Positions 18,008 to 28,119 of a DNA stretch of 64,000 bases are shown here, piece by piece; positions within the stretch are counted from its first letter, which is position 1, and every line of letters begins with the position of its first letter. Below the pieces are notes generated by a model. The model was not told where the DNA came from. It did not search any database and saw only the letters and a list, made by a program, of their open reading frames with translations. The DNA lies in assembly GCF_021502655.1 (NCBI RefSeq), contig NZ_JAKFFT010000002.1, forward strand, positions 1,550,001-1,614,000. The letters run 5' to 3'. The position numbers and the translations under genes were made by a program. The DNA is from Dyadobacter sp. CY347. Lineage in GTDB: Bacteria > Bacteroidota > Bacteroidia > Cytophagales > Spirosomataceae.

Positions 18008-19284
18008 AGACTGGAAAGTCGATCCGCAGCACTTTCTATTACAATGAAAACAAGTTAAAAGAGGGAGTTGCAGAGTGCATTATAGCAGGAAACTACCCAG
18101 ACGATGCCGCAAATCTTTCCGAACAAGAACGTTTGAATATGCTCTTAAAGTTAGCTTCTTTGAACACCAATGTGGTTCGAAATAGCGTCCATATCTCCCT
18201 AAACTTTGACTCTTCTGAGCAACATTCCAAGGCGCTGTTGAAAGAAATTTCGCAGGCTTATATGGAGAAGATTAGCTTTGGTGACCAGCCATTCCTGGTG
18301 TATCAACATCACGATGCCGGGCATCCGCACATCCATATTGTGAGCGTAAAAGTAGCGCATGACGGAAGCCGGGTTGAAACACAGAATATCGGACGAAACC
18401 AATCGGAAAGGGCAAGGAAGGAAATCGAACAAGAGTTTCATCTGGTGAAGGCATCAGGCAAAAAACAACAGCAATCCGAACATTTGAAGCCTGCTATGGT
18501 TAGTGCAAACTATGGTAAGGTTGAAACCAAACGGGCAATATCGAATATTCTTGCATGGGTTATCGACAAGTACAAATTCACTTCAATTCCCGAGTTAAAC
18601 GCGGTATTGAACCGCTACAATGTGGCGGCAGATCGCGGAAACGAAGAGTCTAGAACTTTCAAGAAAGGCGGGCTTCACTACCGGCTGTTGAATGCAAAGG
18701 GTGAACGGGTTGGTGTGCCTATTAAGGCAAGCGACTTTCACCAAAAGCCAACATTAAAAAACTTGCAAAATCGGTTTGAAAACAATGAGCAATTGCGGCA
18801 AACAGACAAGCTAAGGATCAAAAACGCGATTGATTTTACATTGTATGGAAAGACGAATGTGACACTTGATCGCCTCATTAATATTTTCGAACGAGATTGA
18901 ATCGATACTGTTCTCCGAAAGAACGATAACGGACTGATCTATGGAATTACTTATGTCGATCACCGCTCGAAAGCAGTTTTTAATGGAAGTTCTCTCGGTA
19001 AGAATTATAGCGCAAAGGCCATCCAAGAGCGCTGTGTGACTTTCGATATAGCCATGGCTAACAGGATATCGAATACGCAGAGGCAAGAACAATCAACCAC
19101 AGATAATAGACAGCAAGCCACATCACAAAGCTATTTGATGCTAACTCCTCAGCAGGGCAATGACGCTAGACTTGCTAATGGCGAGGAGTCACTATTAGAT
19201 CCTGTAAAACAAGATGGTTTTGCGCCTGCGGACCTACGTGGAAGCAAACGAAAAAAGAAAAAGGGATTCTCTCAATCACTCTAA
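17992..19284 (+). pseudogene. Relaxase (mobilization nuclease), interrupted by one in-frame TGA
   Basis: The N-terminal relaxase domain is complete: the probable catalytic Tyr pair Y16/Y17 (RSTFYYNENKL) and the metal-binding triad H111/H113/H115 in GHPHIHIV. The frame reaches a TGA at 18898-18900 after 302 residues, then continues in the same frame to 19284 for ~127 residues more (IDTVLRKND... to FSQSL). The element B copy has GGA at this codon, so the stop is a G-to-T change. Because the nuclease domain lies before the stop, a shortened active protein remains possible. The lost tail is basic (SKRKKKKGF). Confidence 0.8.
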
Positions 19285-19296
19285 ATCCGTTTTATT

Positions 19297-20281
19297 ATGG
19301 CATCGAACACAGGCGAAAACGACATAAGCCTTCGCAAAATAACTGATATGACCCGCCTAATCAGCATCCTGATCCTCGCATTGCATTTTTACTATTTCTG
19401 TTATCAGGCATTTCAAAATTGGCACCTGACATCTTTAATCTCAGACCGGATTTTGGATAAAATTTTTGCAGCAGGGTTGTTCTCTTCGTTCAGTAAAACG
19501 AAGATTGTGGCACTCGTTTTCTTAGTCATTTCACTGGTCGGGGTAAAAGGTAAAAAGGGCGAAAATATCAGGGTGAAACCTTCACTAATCAGCGTTTTGA
19601 CAGGGTTCATCATTTATTTTTTAAGTGCTATGATTCTGAAAATACCAGTCGAAGAACTATTCAGATCAGCCCTGTATATGGTATTTACCTCAGTTGGTTT
19701 CCTACTTATATTATCCGGTGGAAGCCAGTTTTCCAGATTGATAACTGCTCGTTTGAGCAACGATATCTTTAATAAAGATAACGAAAGTTTTCCTCAATTT
19801 GAACAGCTTCTAGAAAACGAATACTCGATCAATCTTCCCGCAGAATACTGTCACAAGGGCAAAACGCGGCAGAGTTGGATCAATATCATTAATCCTTTTC
19901 GTGGGGTGCTGGTGAGCGGATCTCCGGGATCCGGGAAGACATTTTTTATCTTTCGACATGTGATCACTCAGCACATTGAGGAAGGTTTTTTCGATGTTCG
20001 TTTATGATTTCAAATACAGCGATTTGACCCTGCTAGCATACAATGCCTGGTTGAAAAACCAATCCAGTTTTCCCGTTGAGCCGGCTTTCTATACGATCTG
20101 TTTCGATGACCTATCGCGTAGCCATAGATGCAATCTGTTAAATCCTGAGAGTATGCTTTACATTAATGATGCAGTGGAATCAGCACGTACTTTTTTAATG
20201 GGATTGAATCGAGAGTGGATCAAACGCCAAGGCGATTTCTTTGTCGAATCATCCATCAACTTTATGACAGCTGTTATCTGA
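19297..20281 (+). pseudogene. Type IV coupling protein remnant (TraG/VirD4-like)
   Basis: The frame encodes two or three N-terminal membrane segments (LISILILALHFYYFCY, LISVLTGFIIYFLSAMI, ALYMVFTSVGFLLILSG) and a Walker A motif GSPGSGKT. It is broken at ~19990 by an extra T in GGTTTTTTCGATG: the first frame ends at 20007, while the next frame continues as FVYDFKYSDLTLLAYNAWL to a stop at 20281. Coupling proteins are normally ~600-700 residues, so the C-terminal half including Walker B is absent. The copy in element B ends at the same place. Without it the element would need a coupling protein in trans. Confidence 0.75.
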
Positions 20282-21052
20282 TCTATTGCATACCGTGCTG
20301 TATGCATCGCGATGATAATGTATCCTGCTTCATTCTTCGTCGCGTAGTCAAGTCTTGACTTGCTAGCAGCACCTTGTTTTGCCCCATAGATTTGTCTAGC
20401 TTATCGACGAACGCCATTAAGTGCCTCTGACGAGGATGAGTGTCTTCGGACCTCTAAGTCGTTATTGAATTTTCGGCTGGTACACAAATACCGTGGTTAA
20501 AATGAAATCTAAGCTATCTCCTTTTTTATTGAATATCTGAATCGAATTGCCCAAACTGGTACAGTTAATCTAAATAAAAGCACCTTAAATCAAACTTTGT
20601 CAGTCTACACGGATTAAAACACATAGTATCTTAAATCAGTTTTTCAAATGATGCTTGGAGTGGCAATCTGGATTCAGCGGTGCAAAGCGATGTAAAAGAC
20701 AGTCGATTATTGAATCAGATTTAACATATCAACATGGGGAAATGCTTCCTTCGGTTGAATTCTAGGGTTTAGCTCTTGATTCATGTAATTTTATCTTTTC
20801 CAACATCGGTGTGTCCATAACCAGCCATAGGGCTCTTCGTTGATATTTTCCGTGAGCACCCATAGCGAATACCATCAGAATCATCAAAATAACAGCCATC
20901 GTCTTACGAAATAGAAGATGAGTTGTTCATAAACTTTTGATCCTTAAAGCCTAAGAGTATGGTTGCCAGGCATCGGAATGTGTATTACACAAGGAAGGCT
21001 AAAAATTGCATGGCCATATAGTGTCACACTTATTCAGAATTATCTAACTAAT
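20282..21052. other. Non-coding stretch after the coupling-protein remnant
   Basis: The first ~220 bp are homologous to 62236-62455 in element B and include reading-frame debris. The remaining ~550 bp are AT-rich and I see no gene, RNA or clear repeat in them. Confidence 0.6.
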
Positions 21053-21673
21053 CTAACGTTTTGGAACAATCAGGAACCCTTCTGATTCATTGCCAAAAGC
21101 CTCATAGTTGCCTGACAAATAAAAACACCCGACAATGGCCGCAGTAATCGCATCAAGCTCATCGTGGGAGATTGGCTTTTCAATAAACGAGCCGGTAATC
21201 CCAAATCCTTCCAGTCCCTTTGCCAGATCTGAAATGCCTTTCTGTTTACGCGGGATTCCCAGGATATCCTGAGCGCCACCTGGATACCCTTCAATGACTT
21301 CAAAACCCCGCATTCTAAATTCAACCGCCAAACGTATACCGCGTTCAGTAAGTCTTTGCATGCTTGGTAGCAGGCATGGATAGGACCGGATACCCACTTT
21401 AAGCAGCGCACGCTCGCATTCCCGGGTAATCCCAAATTGCTGCCGGCCAGGGTCTGTATCAAATACACTTAATCTTCCCGCCGGTAGCGATAGCGGTGCG
21501 TCAAGGACAATAACCGCTGGGTTTTGAGCAATGGTAGTATCTATTAATTCCTGATCCGTGCGGATACGGCGCGTCGACGCTACATTATTATTTAAAACAG
21601 CCCAGCCGCTATGTTTTTTCTCAGAACTGGTGAGGTCTATTCCAACTGATATGACATTGCCGATCTTGTCCAC
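21053..21673 (-). CDS. DUF429 family protein (predicted RNase H-fold nuclease)
   Basis: The 206-residue protein shows the pattern of DUF429/COG2410 proteins: a first strand with an acidic residue (GIDLTSSEKKHSGWAVL, D13), a second (VIVLDAPLSLP, D58), the RECERALLKVGIRSYP segment with a conserved Arg/Glu, and the C-terminal SHDELDAITAAIVG with D/E residues. These positions fit an RNase H-like active site. The family is only predicted to be a nuclease and no substrate is known. It follows the DAC-domain gene on the same strand by 63 bp, so the two probably form an operon. No toxin-antitoxin or restriction gene is adjacent. Confidence 0.75.
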   Translation of the reverse strand: MDKIGNVISVGIDLTSSEKKHSGWAVLNNNVASTRRIRTDQELIDTTIAQNPAVIVLDAPLSLPAGRLSVFDTDPGRQQFGITRECERALLKVGIRSYPCLLPSMQRLTERGIRLAVEFRMRGFEVIEGYPGGAQDILGIPRKQKGISDLAKGLEGFGITGSFIEKPISHDELDAITAAIVGCFYLSGNYEAFGNESEGFLIVPKR

Positions 21674-21736
21674 CTAAATTTTTTTTCTGTTAAATGCTTC
21701 CATCTGCCATACTATCTTTCTGGATGGATTTTTGAT

Positions 21737-23215
21737 TTACCCGTTGGGAATCAAGTTAATCATCCCGTCTTCTGAGATAATGATAATCAATATCAAATGC
21801 TTTGGGTGATTGGTGCCAAAATAACGGATAGCTGAATTATACCGGGCACCCCGTGAGGCATCCCCCTGTTTGTCTGAGACAATGCCGTCCAGGATTACAC
21901 CGATTGCATGACATACACAATCCTGGTCGAGCAGCACCGCACCATCAATGGAGGTGATTTGGCTAACGAGCTCCTCGGTGAGTACCAGAGGCTCTACTTT
22001 AAAACACTGACCAGCCAACCTCCTAGCTTCTGATTTGGCATGATCGGAAATAACGAGCATCGTACCCGCTTTTTGCTGGGTCGCACTCAGCGTAATATCC
22101 CAGAGTCGGTCGGTTTGCGAAGCGTTCAGGCCCTTGAACACCTGATTGACCAGCCCCGTAAAATAGTTGCGGTCAATGCCTTCCACCCGCATTTTCGGCA
22201 GGCCATGACAAACCGATAGCAACGGGTTGCCATCATGGAGCAACTCCCATTTGTAATGGCCCTTAAAGTTGATGCAATACAGTGATTTTTGCTTTGGATT
22301 GTAATCGCCACGTATCATGCCTAATCCCGTAATGTATTCACCATCACATAGCACGCAGCTGTCTGGATCAGAGAGCTCTAAAAATTTACGGACTTTTCGG
22401 GAATCCTTTAACGGGATCGGTTTTGACAGGCGTAGTTTATGGACAATATTTGAATGTCCTTGTTTAGCCAGCAAGATTTTACCCATCGCATCGCTTCCCT
22501 CATACCGAAGCAGGGAAACGTTGTCAAACACATCGAACAAGCTAACCTGATCCGAGCCGGGTTCAATGTTTTCCTGGATACTTGTCATGAAATTGCGACC
22601 TGCGCTTTTGAGCAGTTCCTCCGAAGACCGGTCCATAAACCGCTTTTTGAACTGGCTATCTTTCAAAGCACCCCACGATTCCGATAAAAATACGTTTATG
22701 GCGCTTTCAAGAAAAGAGCGGGTCGATTGGTTCTGCTCGGCATTTTCTGACTTTTGAAGTGTAAAATACCGGGCAATTACGTCTTTTGGCAAGCTCAGTA
22801 CAATGAATACCAGGTAAGACCCTATTTCACAAGGCACCGAAAGGTGCAGCTGCTTATGTTCGAAAGCCGGGGAAACCATTAGCAGGTTTTCGGCAGCCAG
22901 CTTGTAAGCTTGAAAACGCGCCCGCTCAATCTGGCTTCCCGTAATCCTTTTTTGCGAGCTTTTCACTTTACTGACCTTTTCATCAGTGCCAGGTTGCCGG
23001 GCAAGTTCATGAATCTTGATAAAGTCATCAGCCCCAAGATCTGAGCCGGATGGCTCCAAAAAAAACGAGGTTTCATCTATGGGTTTTGCCAGCTCGAAGC
23101 CCAGCAGCAAAACCTGAGGCACCAGGCTAGGATCGATGATGGAGAAAAATTCTCTCGCCACCATTTCTATCGACTTCTGAGATGATTTCTGCTGGCGCCA
23201 TAGGAGATTGGACAT
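21737..23215 (-). CDS. DisA/DAC-domain nucleotidyl cyclase-like protein with large N-terminal region
   Basis: The C-terminal ~130 of 492 residues match the diadenylate cyclase (DAC) fold: LVSQITSIDGAVLLDQD with DGA at 424-426, CHAIGVILDG, and GARYNSAIRYF (456 on) where classical enzymes have GTRHRAA, then IIIISEDGMINLIP. So the DGA motif is present but the RHR motif is altered to RYN, and activity is not certain. The N-terminal ~350 residues are unlike DisA, CdaA or CdaS. They may be one of the sensor domains reported next to DAC domains in conflict-system surveys, but I cannot assign one. The start is the ATG at 23213-23215. It is upstream of, and likely cotranscribed with, the DUF429 gene. 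Confidence 0.7.
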   Translation of the reverse strand: MSNLLWRQQKSSQKSIEMVAREFFSIIDPSLVPQVLLLGFELAKPIDETSFFLEPSGSDLGADDFIKIHELARQPGTDEKVSKVKSSQKRITGSQIERARFQAYKLAAENLLMVSPAFEHKQLHLSVPCEIGSYLVFIVLSLPKDVIARYFTLQKSENAEQNQSTRSFLESAINVFLSESWGALKDSQFKKRFMDRSSEELLKSAGRNFMTSIQENIEPGSDQVSLFDVFDNVSLLRYEGSDAMGKILLAKQGHSNIVHKLRLSKPIPLKDSRKVRKFLELSDPDSCVLCDGEYITGLGMIRGDYNPKQKSLYCINFKGHYKWELLHDGNPLLSVCHGLPKMRVEGIDRNYFTGLVNQVFKGLNASQTDRLWDITLSATQQKAGTMLVISDHAKSEARRLAGQCFKVEPLVLTEELVSQITSIDGAVLLDQDCVCHAIGVILDGIVSDKQGDASRGARYNSAIRYFGTNHPKHLILIIIISEDGMINLIPNG

Positions 23216-23308
23216 AGGCGAAAGTGATATGAATTCTTAAAAGGTCTGACATTAAAACAGGGCACACAATTGGTGCCCTGTTCCCTGTTTAGCCAAATCG
23301 GTTTTAAC

Positions 23309-24349
23309 TTACCCAAGGCTGCTTATCGGCTGATCAAAGCGGTTTTCATTGTTCTGCGACTCTGTTCCCATTTTTGCTCCGAAACCAGCAGCTGCAACGC
23401 CAATCAGCAAACCGAGAAAGCCAAATATAGCTGCCTTCGAAGCTGCCGAAGCGGCGTCATCCGCCATTTGCCTTGCTTTGATTTCTGCCTCTTTTTTGGT
23501 CTGTTCTAATTTGACCTGTGCTTGTTTATACGTATTGATCCAGTTGTCCACGATCTGCTTTGATTCTTGCTCAGACTTTCCTGTCCGTTTCATCACCACA
23601 TTCACCGCATCCTGCCGATCCACTTGTGATACTGTTGCCTGACCTTCTTTGAAAAGGTTTTTGAACATACTACCTGCGATATCATCTGCATTTCCTGGAT
23701 CCGAAGCGGAATTTTCCGCTGCATTGCCTGCATTGTCGGCAGCACGGTCTGCTTTCTGTTCTAATCTGTTTGGATTTAATGACGGATCACCGGTTTGACG
23801 CAGAAGCTTATTCGCCTCGCTTTTCAGGTCAGATAAATCCAGGTTTTCCATGTCAACACCATTGGCTTTCAATTGGCCCTGGACTGCATCGCCAATGCCC
23901 GGCGCAGCTGCTGCAATGCCTTTACCGGCTGTTTTCACCAATCCGCCAACCAGTCGGCCTGTTCCGCCTATGATGCTGCCGATTGTTGTCGTCAGAAAGT
24001 AAATGGTCAGCAGTGTTACCAGGCACCACGTAAGCACGCCATGCAGGATGCCATCGAACAAGCGCGGAGCGCTGGCCAGCCGACCCGCAACCCAGCTCCC
24101 AACAAAAAGGGAAATCAGGCTCGACAGGATATACCAGATCGCACTGCCAATGCCAAGGCCTGCCGCTGGATTTTTTTCTTCGACGGCATCAATCGTACCC
24201 AGACCGATCCCGAAACCCAGGAGCGAAAGCAGCATTTGAGCTACAATGGCTACAAGTACACCTGCAAAAATGGCACTCCATGAAATTCTTTTTAAGTTAA
24301 TAAAGTTGCCAGCTGACGCGGGCTGCGCGTAAAGATTACTACGTTCCAT
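23309..24349 (-). CDS. Multi-spanning membrane protein of unknown function
   Basis: The 346-residue product has an N-terminal membrane part with three hydrophobic segments (WSAIFAGVLVAIVAQMLLSLLG, IWYILSSLISLFVGSWVAG, GVLTWCLVTLLTIYFLTTTIG). A long soluble, Ala/Asp/Asn-rich helical middle (~135-310; KADRAADNAGNAAEN, QVKLEQTKKEAEIKARQM) and a last hydrophobic segment (AAIFGFLGLLIGVAAAGFG) follow. Similar architectures are seen in Bacteroidetes and Proteobacteria near YtxH or general-stress genes, and a YtxH-like gene lies 89 bp upstream on the same strand. I do not know a function; an envelope stress role is inference from context. Confidence 0.65.
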   Translation of the reverse strand: MERSNLYAQPASAGNFINLKRISWSAIFAGVLVAIVAQMLLSLLGFGIGLGTIDAVEEKNPAAGLGIGSAIWYILSSLISLFVGSWVAGRLASAPRLFDGILHGVLTWCLVTLLTIYFLTTTIGSIIGGTGRLVGGLVKTAGKGIAAAAPGIGDAVQGQLKANGVDMENLDLSDLKSEANKLLRQTGDPSLNPNRLEQKADRAADNAGNAAENSASDPGNADDIAGSMFKNLFKEGQATVSQVDRQDAVNVVMKRTGKSEQESKQIVDNWINTYKQAQVKLEQTKKEAEIKARQMADDAASAASKAAIFGFLGLLIGVAAAGFGAKMGTESQNNENRFDQPISSLG

Positions 24350-24438
24350 AAATTAGTGGTTATTAGTTGTAAAGATGAAATGGTTGAAGAAGCCGGAGCC
24401 AGTAATGCTTGGCAACCGGCCTTCGGGGTGTGGACTTA

Positions 24439-24801
24439 TTAATATTTTTTCTGGAAACGGTCAGCGACTGTTTCTACACCATCCTCGATTTCGTTTTCTG
24501 CCTTATTGGCAAGGTCCTTCAATTTGGATCCGGTCTCATCGGCTGCTGAACTAATGGCATCTTTTGCATCGCCTGCTGCCTTACCCGCCTTATCTTTCGC
24601 CTGCTCCCAGGAGCTGCCTAGCGTGTCGGCCTGTGAGTCGGCAAGATCCTTAATTTTTCCACGCAAAGCTTTGCCCGATTTAGGAGCAAGCAGGATCCCA
24701 ACGCAGGCACCTATGGCCGCTCCAAGTAGCAGGCCTGTAATCAATCCTTCAGTGTGCTCGTTTCTGGAAGTGAAGTGAAAATCTTCGAACTTAGATTTCA
24801 T
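24439..24801 (-). CDS. YtxH-like protein
   Basis: This 120-residue protein has one hydrophobic segment with Gly/Ala spacing (GLITGLLLGAAIGACVGILLAPKSGKALRGKIKD), the hallmark of the YtxH family. An amphipathic helical tail rich in Ala, Lys and Asp (AKDKAGKAAGDAKDAISSAADE) follows and resembles LEA/CsbD-like stress proteins. YtxH proteins are general-stress proteins of unknown mechanism in Firmicutes. It probably forms a unit with the membrane protein at 23309. Confidence 0.8.
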   Translation of the reverse strand: MKSKFEDFHFTSRNEHTEGLITGLLLGAAIGACVGILLAPKSGKALRGKIKDLADSQADTLGSSWEQAKDKAGKAAGDAKDAISSAADETGSKLKDLANKAENEIEDGVETVADRFQKKY

Positions 24802-25287
24802 AGTTTGACTTATTTTAGTTTGATACTATTCTTCCACTTAGAAAAAGCATGCCATATCCGTAAATTTAATACTCCCGAAAGTTGTGTAACTCATTGACAA
24901 TGATGTAACTACCAGATACTAAAATATGAAATTCTTGCGATTATAATGTGAATTAAAGGACGTTATCAAAATAATGATGCTGGTAAAGCAACGATGTCAT
25001 TGACAGAAATCTTTATTAAAAAAATTTAAAAACTCCAAGGATCTCGCAGTTTTAAGTTTTAGATTTTGTGGAAAAAAGTAGGCAGGGCTTAAGCCTAATT
25101 TTTAGCACGTTGCAGGGTTCTATTGGATCTTGAAAAAAGACAATCAGGTGTTAAAATGATCGAGCAGGGCAGGAACTGTCGATTCACGCTAGGCGAAATG
25201 CGCGTTATTCATTAGAAAAAACTGGCTACCGAGCTGTGGATATTTAGCTTTGGGTATGCAGCAGAATAATAATGAACCCGTAAGTGG
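24802..25287. other. Non-coding AT-rich spacer
   Basis: This 486-bp stretch lies upstream of the YtxH-like gene. I see no open frame with protein-like sequence and no clear hairpin; it should hold the promoter of the YtxH/membrane-protein unit. Confidence 0.5.
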
Positions 25288-26229
25288 TTACTTACCGCAA
25301 AATTCCCAAATCGCTTTTAGAAAAGCATCATTATTTTCATAATACAGTAAATGCCCCCCATTAATGGAAACGGTTTTCTGAGATGGGAACTGGAAGGATT
25401 TGTAATGATTTACACCTATTGCGTGGTCTTGGTCACCTGTTATAATTAATGTTGGCAAACCGATTTCACCGCTCATTTTGGAATAGTCCTGATAGTACTC
25501 GGGATATGTTTCCGGTTTGGTGACCACATCAGTTCCAAAATCTATGATTCGCGGATATAAAGAATCTATCTTGTCCATTAGCGCGATGGTTTTGATGTCA
25601 TCTGTCAAGAATCTGTATCCCATCCTTTTTTTTCTCAGTGCAGCACTTACCTTGAAAAATTGTGGTAAGAGGCTATCCTTTGGAATCACTTTATGGCCGC
25701 CCGGAACCTGCAACAGACTATCTCCATATGCAATCTGTTGCTGTAAGGTGGCAGTATTTAAGAAATGCAGTGTGGCGTTCGCCAATATAAGGCCTCTTAC
25801 ATACTGGGGATATTTTTTGGCGTAATTGATAGCTATGATACCTCCAAAAGAGTGGGCGAGAAGGTACATTTTTTTCAGGTTGAGATTTTGCCTTAACTCT
25901 TCGATATCTTCAACCATTCTGTCTAGATGATAATTATCGGATTTACCCGAAGCGCCGGATCCTCTCTGATCCATATATATCATCTTTAACTTTTTCTCTA
26001 AGTTATCGCCCTTTAATTTTTCAAAAGTTGCATAGCCTTGCCCGGGGCCTCCCGGGACATACATACAAGGGATACCATTGCCGGAAATTTTATAAGCAAG
26101 TTTAACCGTATCAGATGTTAAAAAGTATGATTTTGCCTGATTTTGGTGATCACTGGCTGTATGCTTTATGGGGCGGGGCCAACCGAAAAACAGGAATGGC
26201 GTGAAAAGCAAGATTATAAAATGTCTCAT
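25288..26229 (-). CDS. Exported alpha/beta hydrolase (proline iminopeptidase-like)
   Basis: The 313-residue product starts with a hydrophobic signal (RHFIILLFTPFLFFGWP). It then shows the alpha/beta-hydrolase order: oxyanion region YVPGGPGQGY, the MDQRGSGASGK signature typical of proline iminopeptidase-like enzymes, the nucleophile elbow LLAHSFGG, the acid in IITGDQDHAIG, and the catalytic His in INGGHLLYYE. This makes it a likely periplasmic or lipid-anchored peptidase/esterase. The substrate is not identifiable. It has no obvious operon partner. Confidence 0.85.
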   Translation of the reverse strand: MRHFIILLFTPFLFFGWPRPIKHTASDHQNQAKSYFLTSDTVKLAYKISGNGIPCMYVPGGPGQGYATFEKLKGDNLEKKLKMIYMDQRGSGASGKSDNYHLDRMVEDIEELRQNLNLKKMYLLAHSFGGIIAINYAKKYPQYVRGLILANATLHFLNTATLQQQIAYGDSLLQVPGGHKVIPKDSLLPQFFKVSAALRKKRMGYRFLTDDIKTIALMDKIDSLYPRIIDFGTDVVTKPETYPEYYQDYSKMSGEIGLPTLIITGDQDHAIGVNHYKSFQFPSQKTVSINGGHLLYYENNDAFLKAIWEFCGK

Positions 26230-26328
26230 CTTTTGCAGTTCTTAATTTAGCAATTTTATGAAGAGGTTTTTCATAGGCCTAATTCACACAAGAGCATTTC
26301 CTCTTTTGGACTAAGCAAAAATACCTGA

Positions 26329-27678
26329 TCAGACTGGCAGATAAACACAAAAAGCAGCACCGCTCCCGGGTTGACCTTGTGCGGAGATTGCCCCGCCGTG
26401 AACGGTAACCACTTTCTGGCATATGGATAGGCCAATTCCTGTGCCTGCAAATTCGCTGGTACTGTGAAGCCTTGCAAAAAGCTCAAACATTTTTTCTGAA
26501 TGCTGCTGCTCAAAGCCAATCCCATTGTCAGCAACTTCGAATACGTGATATTCTTCGCAGATTTTAAGGGGATGTATTCCGGGCGGCAAATCTGCCTGTA
26601 AGAGTTTCTTATACCGGATACTGATCTGCATCTGCTCTCCGGCACGCCTGAATTTGAGCGAATTGCCAATCAAATTCTGAAATAACTGACTTAACTGTGT
26701 CGGGTTCCCTTCAAGCTCAGGCAGTGGGCCGTATGTTATAAGCGCTCCTGCATCGGAGATGGCGAGCTCCAAATTTTGCAAAACCGTTTGCAGTACCCAA
26801 TCCATGGAAACTATGATATTTTCCTGTCGGTTTTCGGGCAGTTTCGAAAGGACCAACAGGTTATTTATTAGCTGTGACATGCGGCCTGCGGCAGATTTTA
26901 TTTTATATAAATAATCTGCTGCATCTCCAAACTGATCCTGGTAGCGTTTCATGATCAGCTCACTGAATGCCTGGATTTTCCTTAACGGCTCCTGCAAATC
27001 ATGAGATGCAATAAAAGCAAACTGCTGCAAGTTTGTATTTGATCTTTTTAAGTCTTCATTGTTTTTTAAGACACTCCGGTTGAGATCTGAGAGAGCCTGG
27101 TTCTGATGGGAGAGTTGCCTGGTGCGATGTGTGAGTAGACGCTCAACCCTTGCTTCAAGCTCCATTTCATTAGAATTTAACGCCGACACGGGCCGTCTGA
27201 GCTCAAAGAGCCGCGCAACCTGCCTGGCCAGGACTTGCAATGCGAAGAGCTGCTGGGAGGTGAGCTGCCTGGGCATATGGTCAATGACGCAGAGCGAACC
27301 CAAAGCATAACCATCGCGATCGATCAATGGGACACCGGTGTAAAAAACGATATAAGGGTCCCCACTCACGAGTGGATTATCTGTAAACCTTTCATCCTTT
27401 CTTGCATCAGCTACAACCATGGGCTGGTTGGGATTCTTAATCGCGTGTGCACAGAAAGAAAATTCCCGCGGAGTTTGGATGATATCAAGCCCATGACTTG
27501 CTTTAAACCACTGGCGGGTCTGGTCGACAAGAGATACAAGCGAGATTGGCGTATTGCAAATCTGGGATGCCAATTTGGTTAGCTCATCATAATCTTGCTC
27601 CGGCAATGAATCCAAGATACCATAGCTGTGCAATGCCGAAATTCTTAGCGATTCATGTGTAGTTACTGACTTATTCAT
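26329..27678 (-). CDS. GAF-domain sensor histidine kinase
   Basis: The ATG at 27676-27678 (MNKSVTTHE) gives 449 residues; the frame opens further upstream without family-like sequence. An N-terminal GAF domain (~22-160) includes the FSFCAHAI and [19 protein letters not shown] segments common in Bacteroidetes GAF kinases. A coiled linker (~165-215) leads to HisKA with H226 in [14 protein letters not shown]. The HATPase domain follows with N box ([12 protein letters not shown]), G1 (VADNGIGF) and G2 ([12 protein letters not shown]). There is no membrane segment, so it is cytoplasmic. The output partner may be one of the single-domain response regulators nearby. The GAF is paralogous to that of the hybrid kinase at 28523. 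Confidence 0.9.
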   Translation of the reverse strand: MNKSVTTHESLRISALHSYGILDSLPEQDYDELTKLASQICNTPISLVSLVDQTRQWFKASHGLDIIQTPREFSFCAHAIKNPNQPMVVADARKDERFTDNPLVSGDPYIVFYTGVPLIDRDGYALGSLCVIDHMPRQLTSQQLFALQVLARQVARLFELRRPVSALNSNEMELEARVERLLTHRTRQLSHQNQALSDLNRSVLKNNEDLKRSNTNLQQFAFIASHDLQEPLRKIQAFSELIMKRYQDQFGDAADYLYKIKSAAGRMSQLINNLLVLSKLPENRQENIIVSMDWVLQTVLQNLELAISDAGALITYGPLPELEGNPTQLSQLFQNLIGNSLKFRRAGEQMQISIRYKKLLQADLPPGIHPLKICEEYHVFEVADNGIGFEQQHSEKMFELFARLHSTSEFAGTGIGLSICQKVVTVHGGAISAQGQPGSGAAFCVYLPV

Positions 27679-27854
27679 AAAATGCTTGTGGTCATTAAGC
27701 GATCTATGGATTTGAAAATGAGAAACAACAAATACCAAATCCATAAATATCAAGCCAGCGCAGTAAGTAGTGAGTTAGTTTCGAGATTGCTGGCAGGTAA
27801 ACACAATTACCAGGTCTGGAATAATATTTTTGTGGTTATCATAAAATTAGAATT

Positions 27855-27998
27855 ATGGAAAATGTTGATCTTAGCTTAAAGCTGCTACTTATAGAAGAGA
27901 GGCTTTCAGATGCGCGAGCACGAGTGCTTAACTGCCTTGGTTTTACAAAATTTCACAGGACTGACAGATTACAGGCGTCAATTACCATTTTCTGGTAA
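27855..27998 (+). pseudogene. Possible N-terminal fragment of a response regulator
   Basis: A 47-codon frame reads MENVDLSLKLLLIEERLSDA... and ends at TAA 27996-27998. The start resembles the first strand and acidic pocket of a receiver domain (KLLLIEE), but no phosphoacceptor follows. It faces another receiver fragment on the opposite strand. Confidence 0.3.
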
Positions 27999-28119
27999 TA
28001 CCGGTAGAGAAGAATACGAACGGAATGCACATAAGTCGAAGATCTGCATCCTTCTTTAACTTTTCCAGCAACTGAAAACCGTCCATATACGGCATATTAA
28101 TACAATAAAGGTGGAATAG
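27982..28119 (-). pseudogene. Receiver-domain fragment
   Basis: This frame on the minus strand reads ...LYCINMPYMDGFQLLEKLKKD...CIPFVFFSTGIT and then a stop. It matches the middle of the single-domain response regulators at 32685 and 37644 (DINMPKLNGMELYEKIHNN, SIPYLFFSTS). The phosphoacceptor Asp is replaced by Cys in the aligned position (YCINMP for SDINMP), and both ends are missing. Confidence 0.5.

Larger units (their letters stand above)
16010..20500 (+). repeat. Mobilization block, copy A of a ~4.5-kb direct repeat
   Basis: Gene order, spacing and sequence match 57977-62455 in element B: 92-aa gene, primase-like gene, hairpin array, MobC, relaxase and truncated coupling protein. Homology even runs ~200 bp past the broken coupling gene. 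The two copies lie in direct orientation and could recombine. Confidence 0.85.

Noticed and set aside
26271..26669. 132-codon frame overlapping the GAF kinase
   Set aside because: Shadow of the kinase ATPase domain in another frame.
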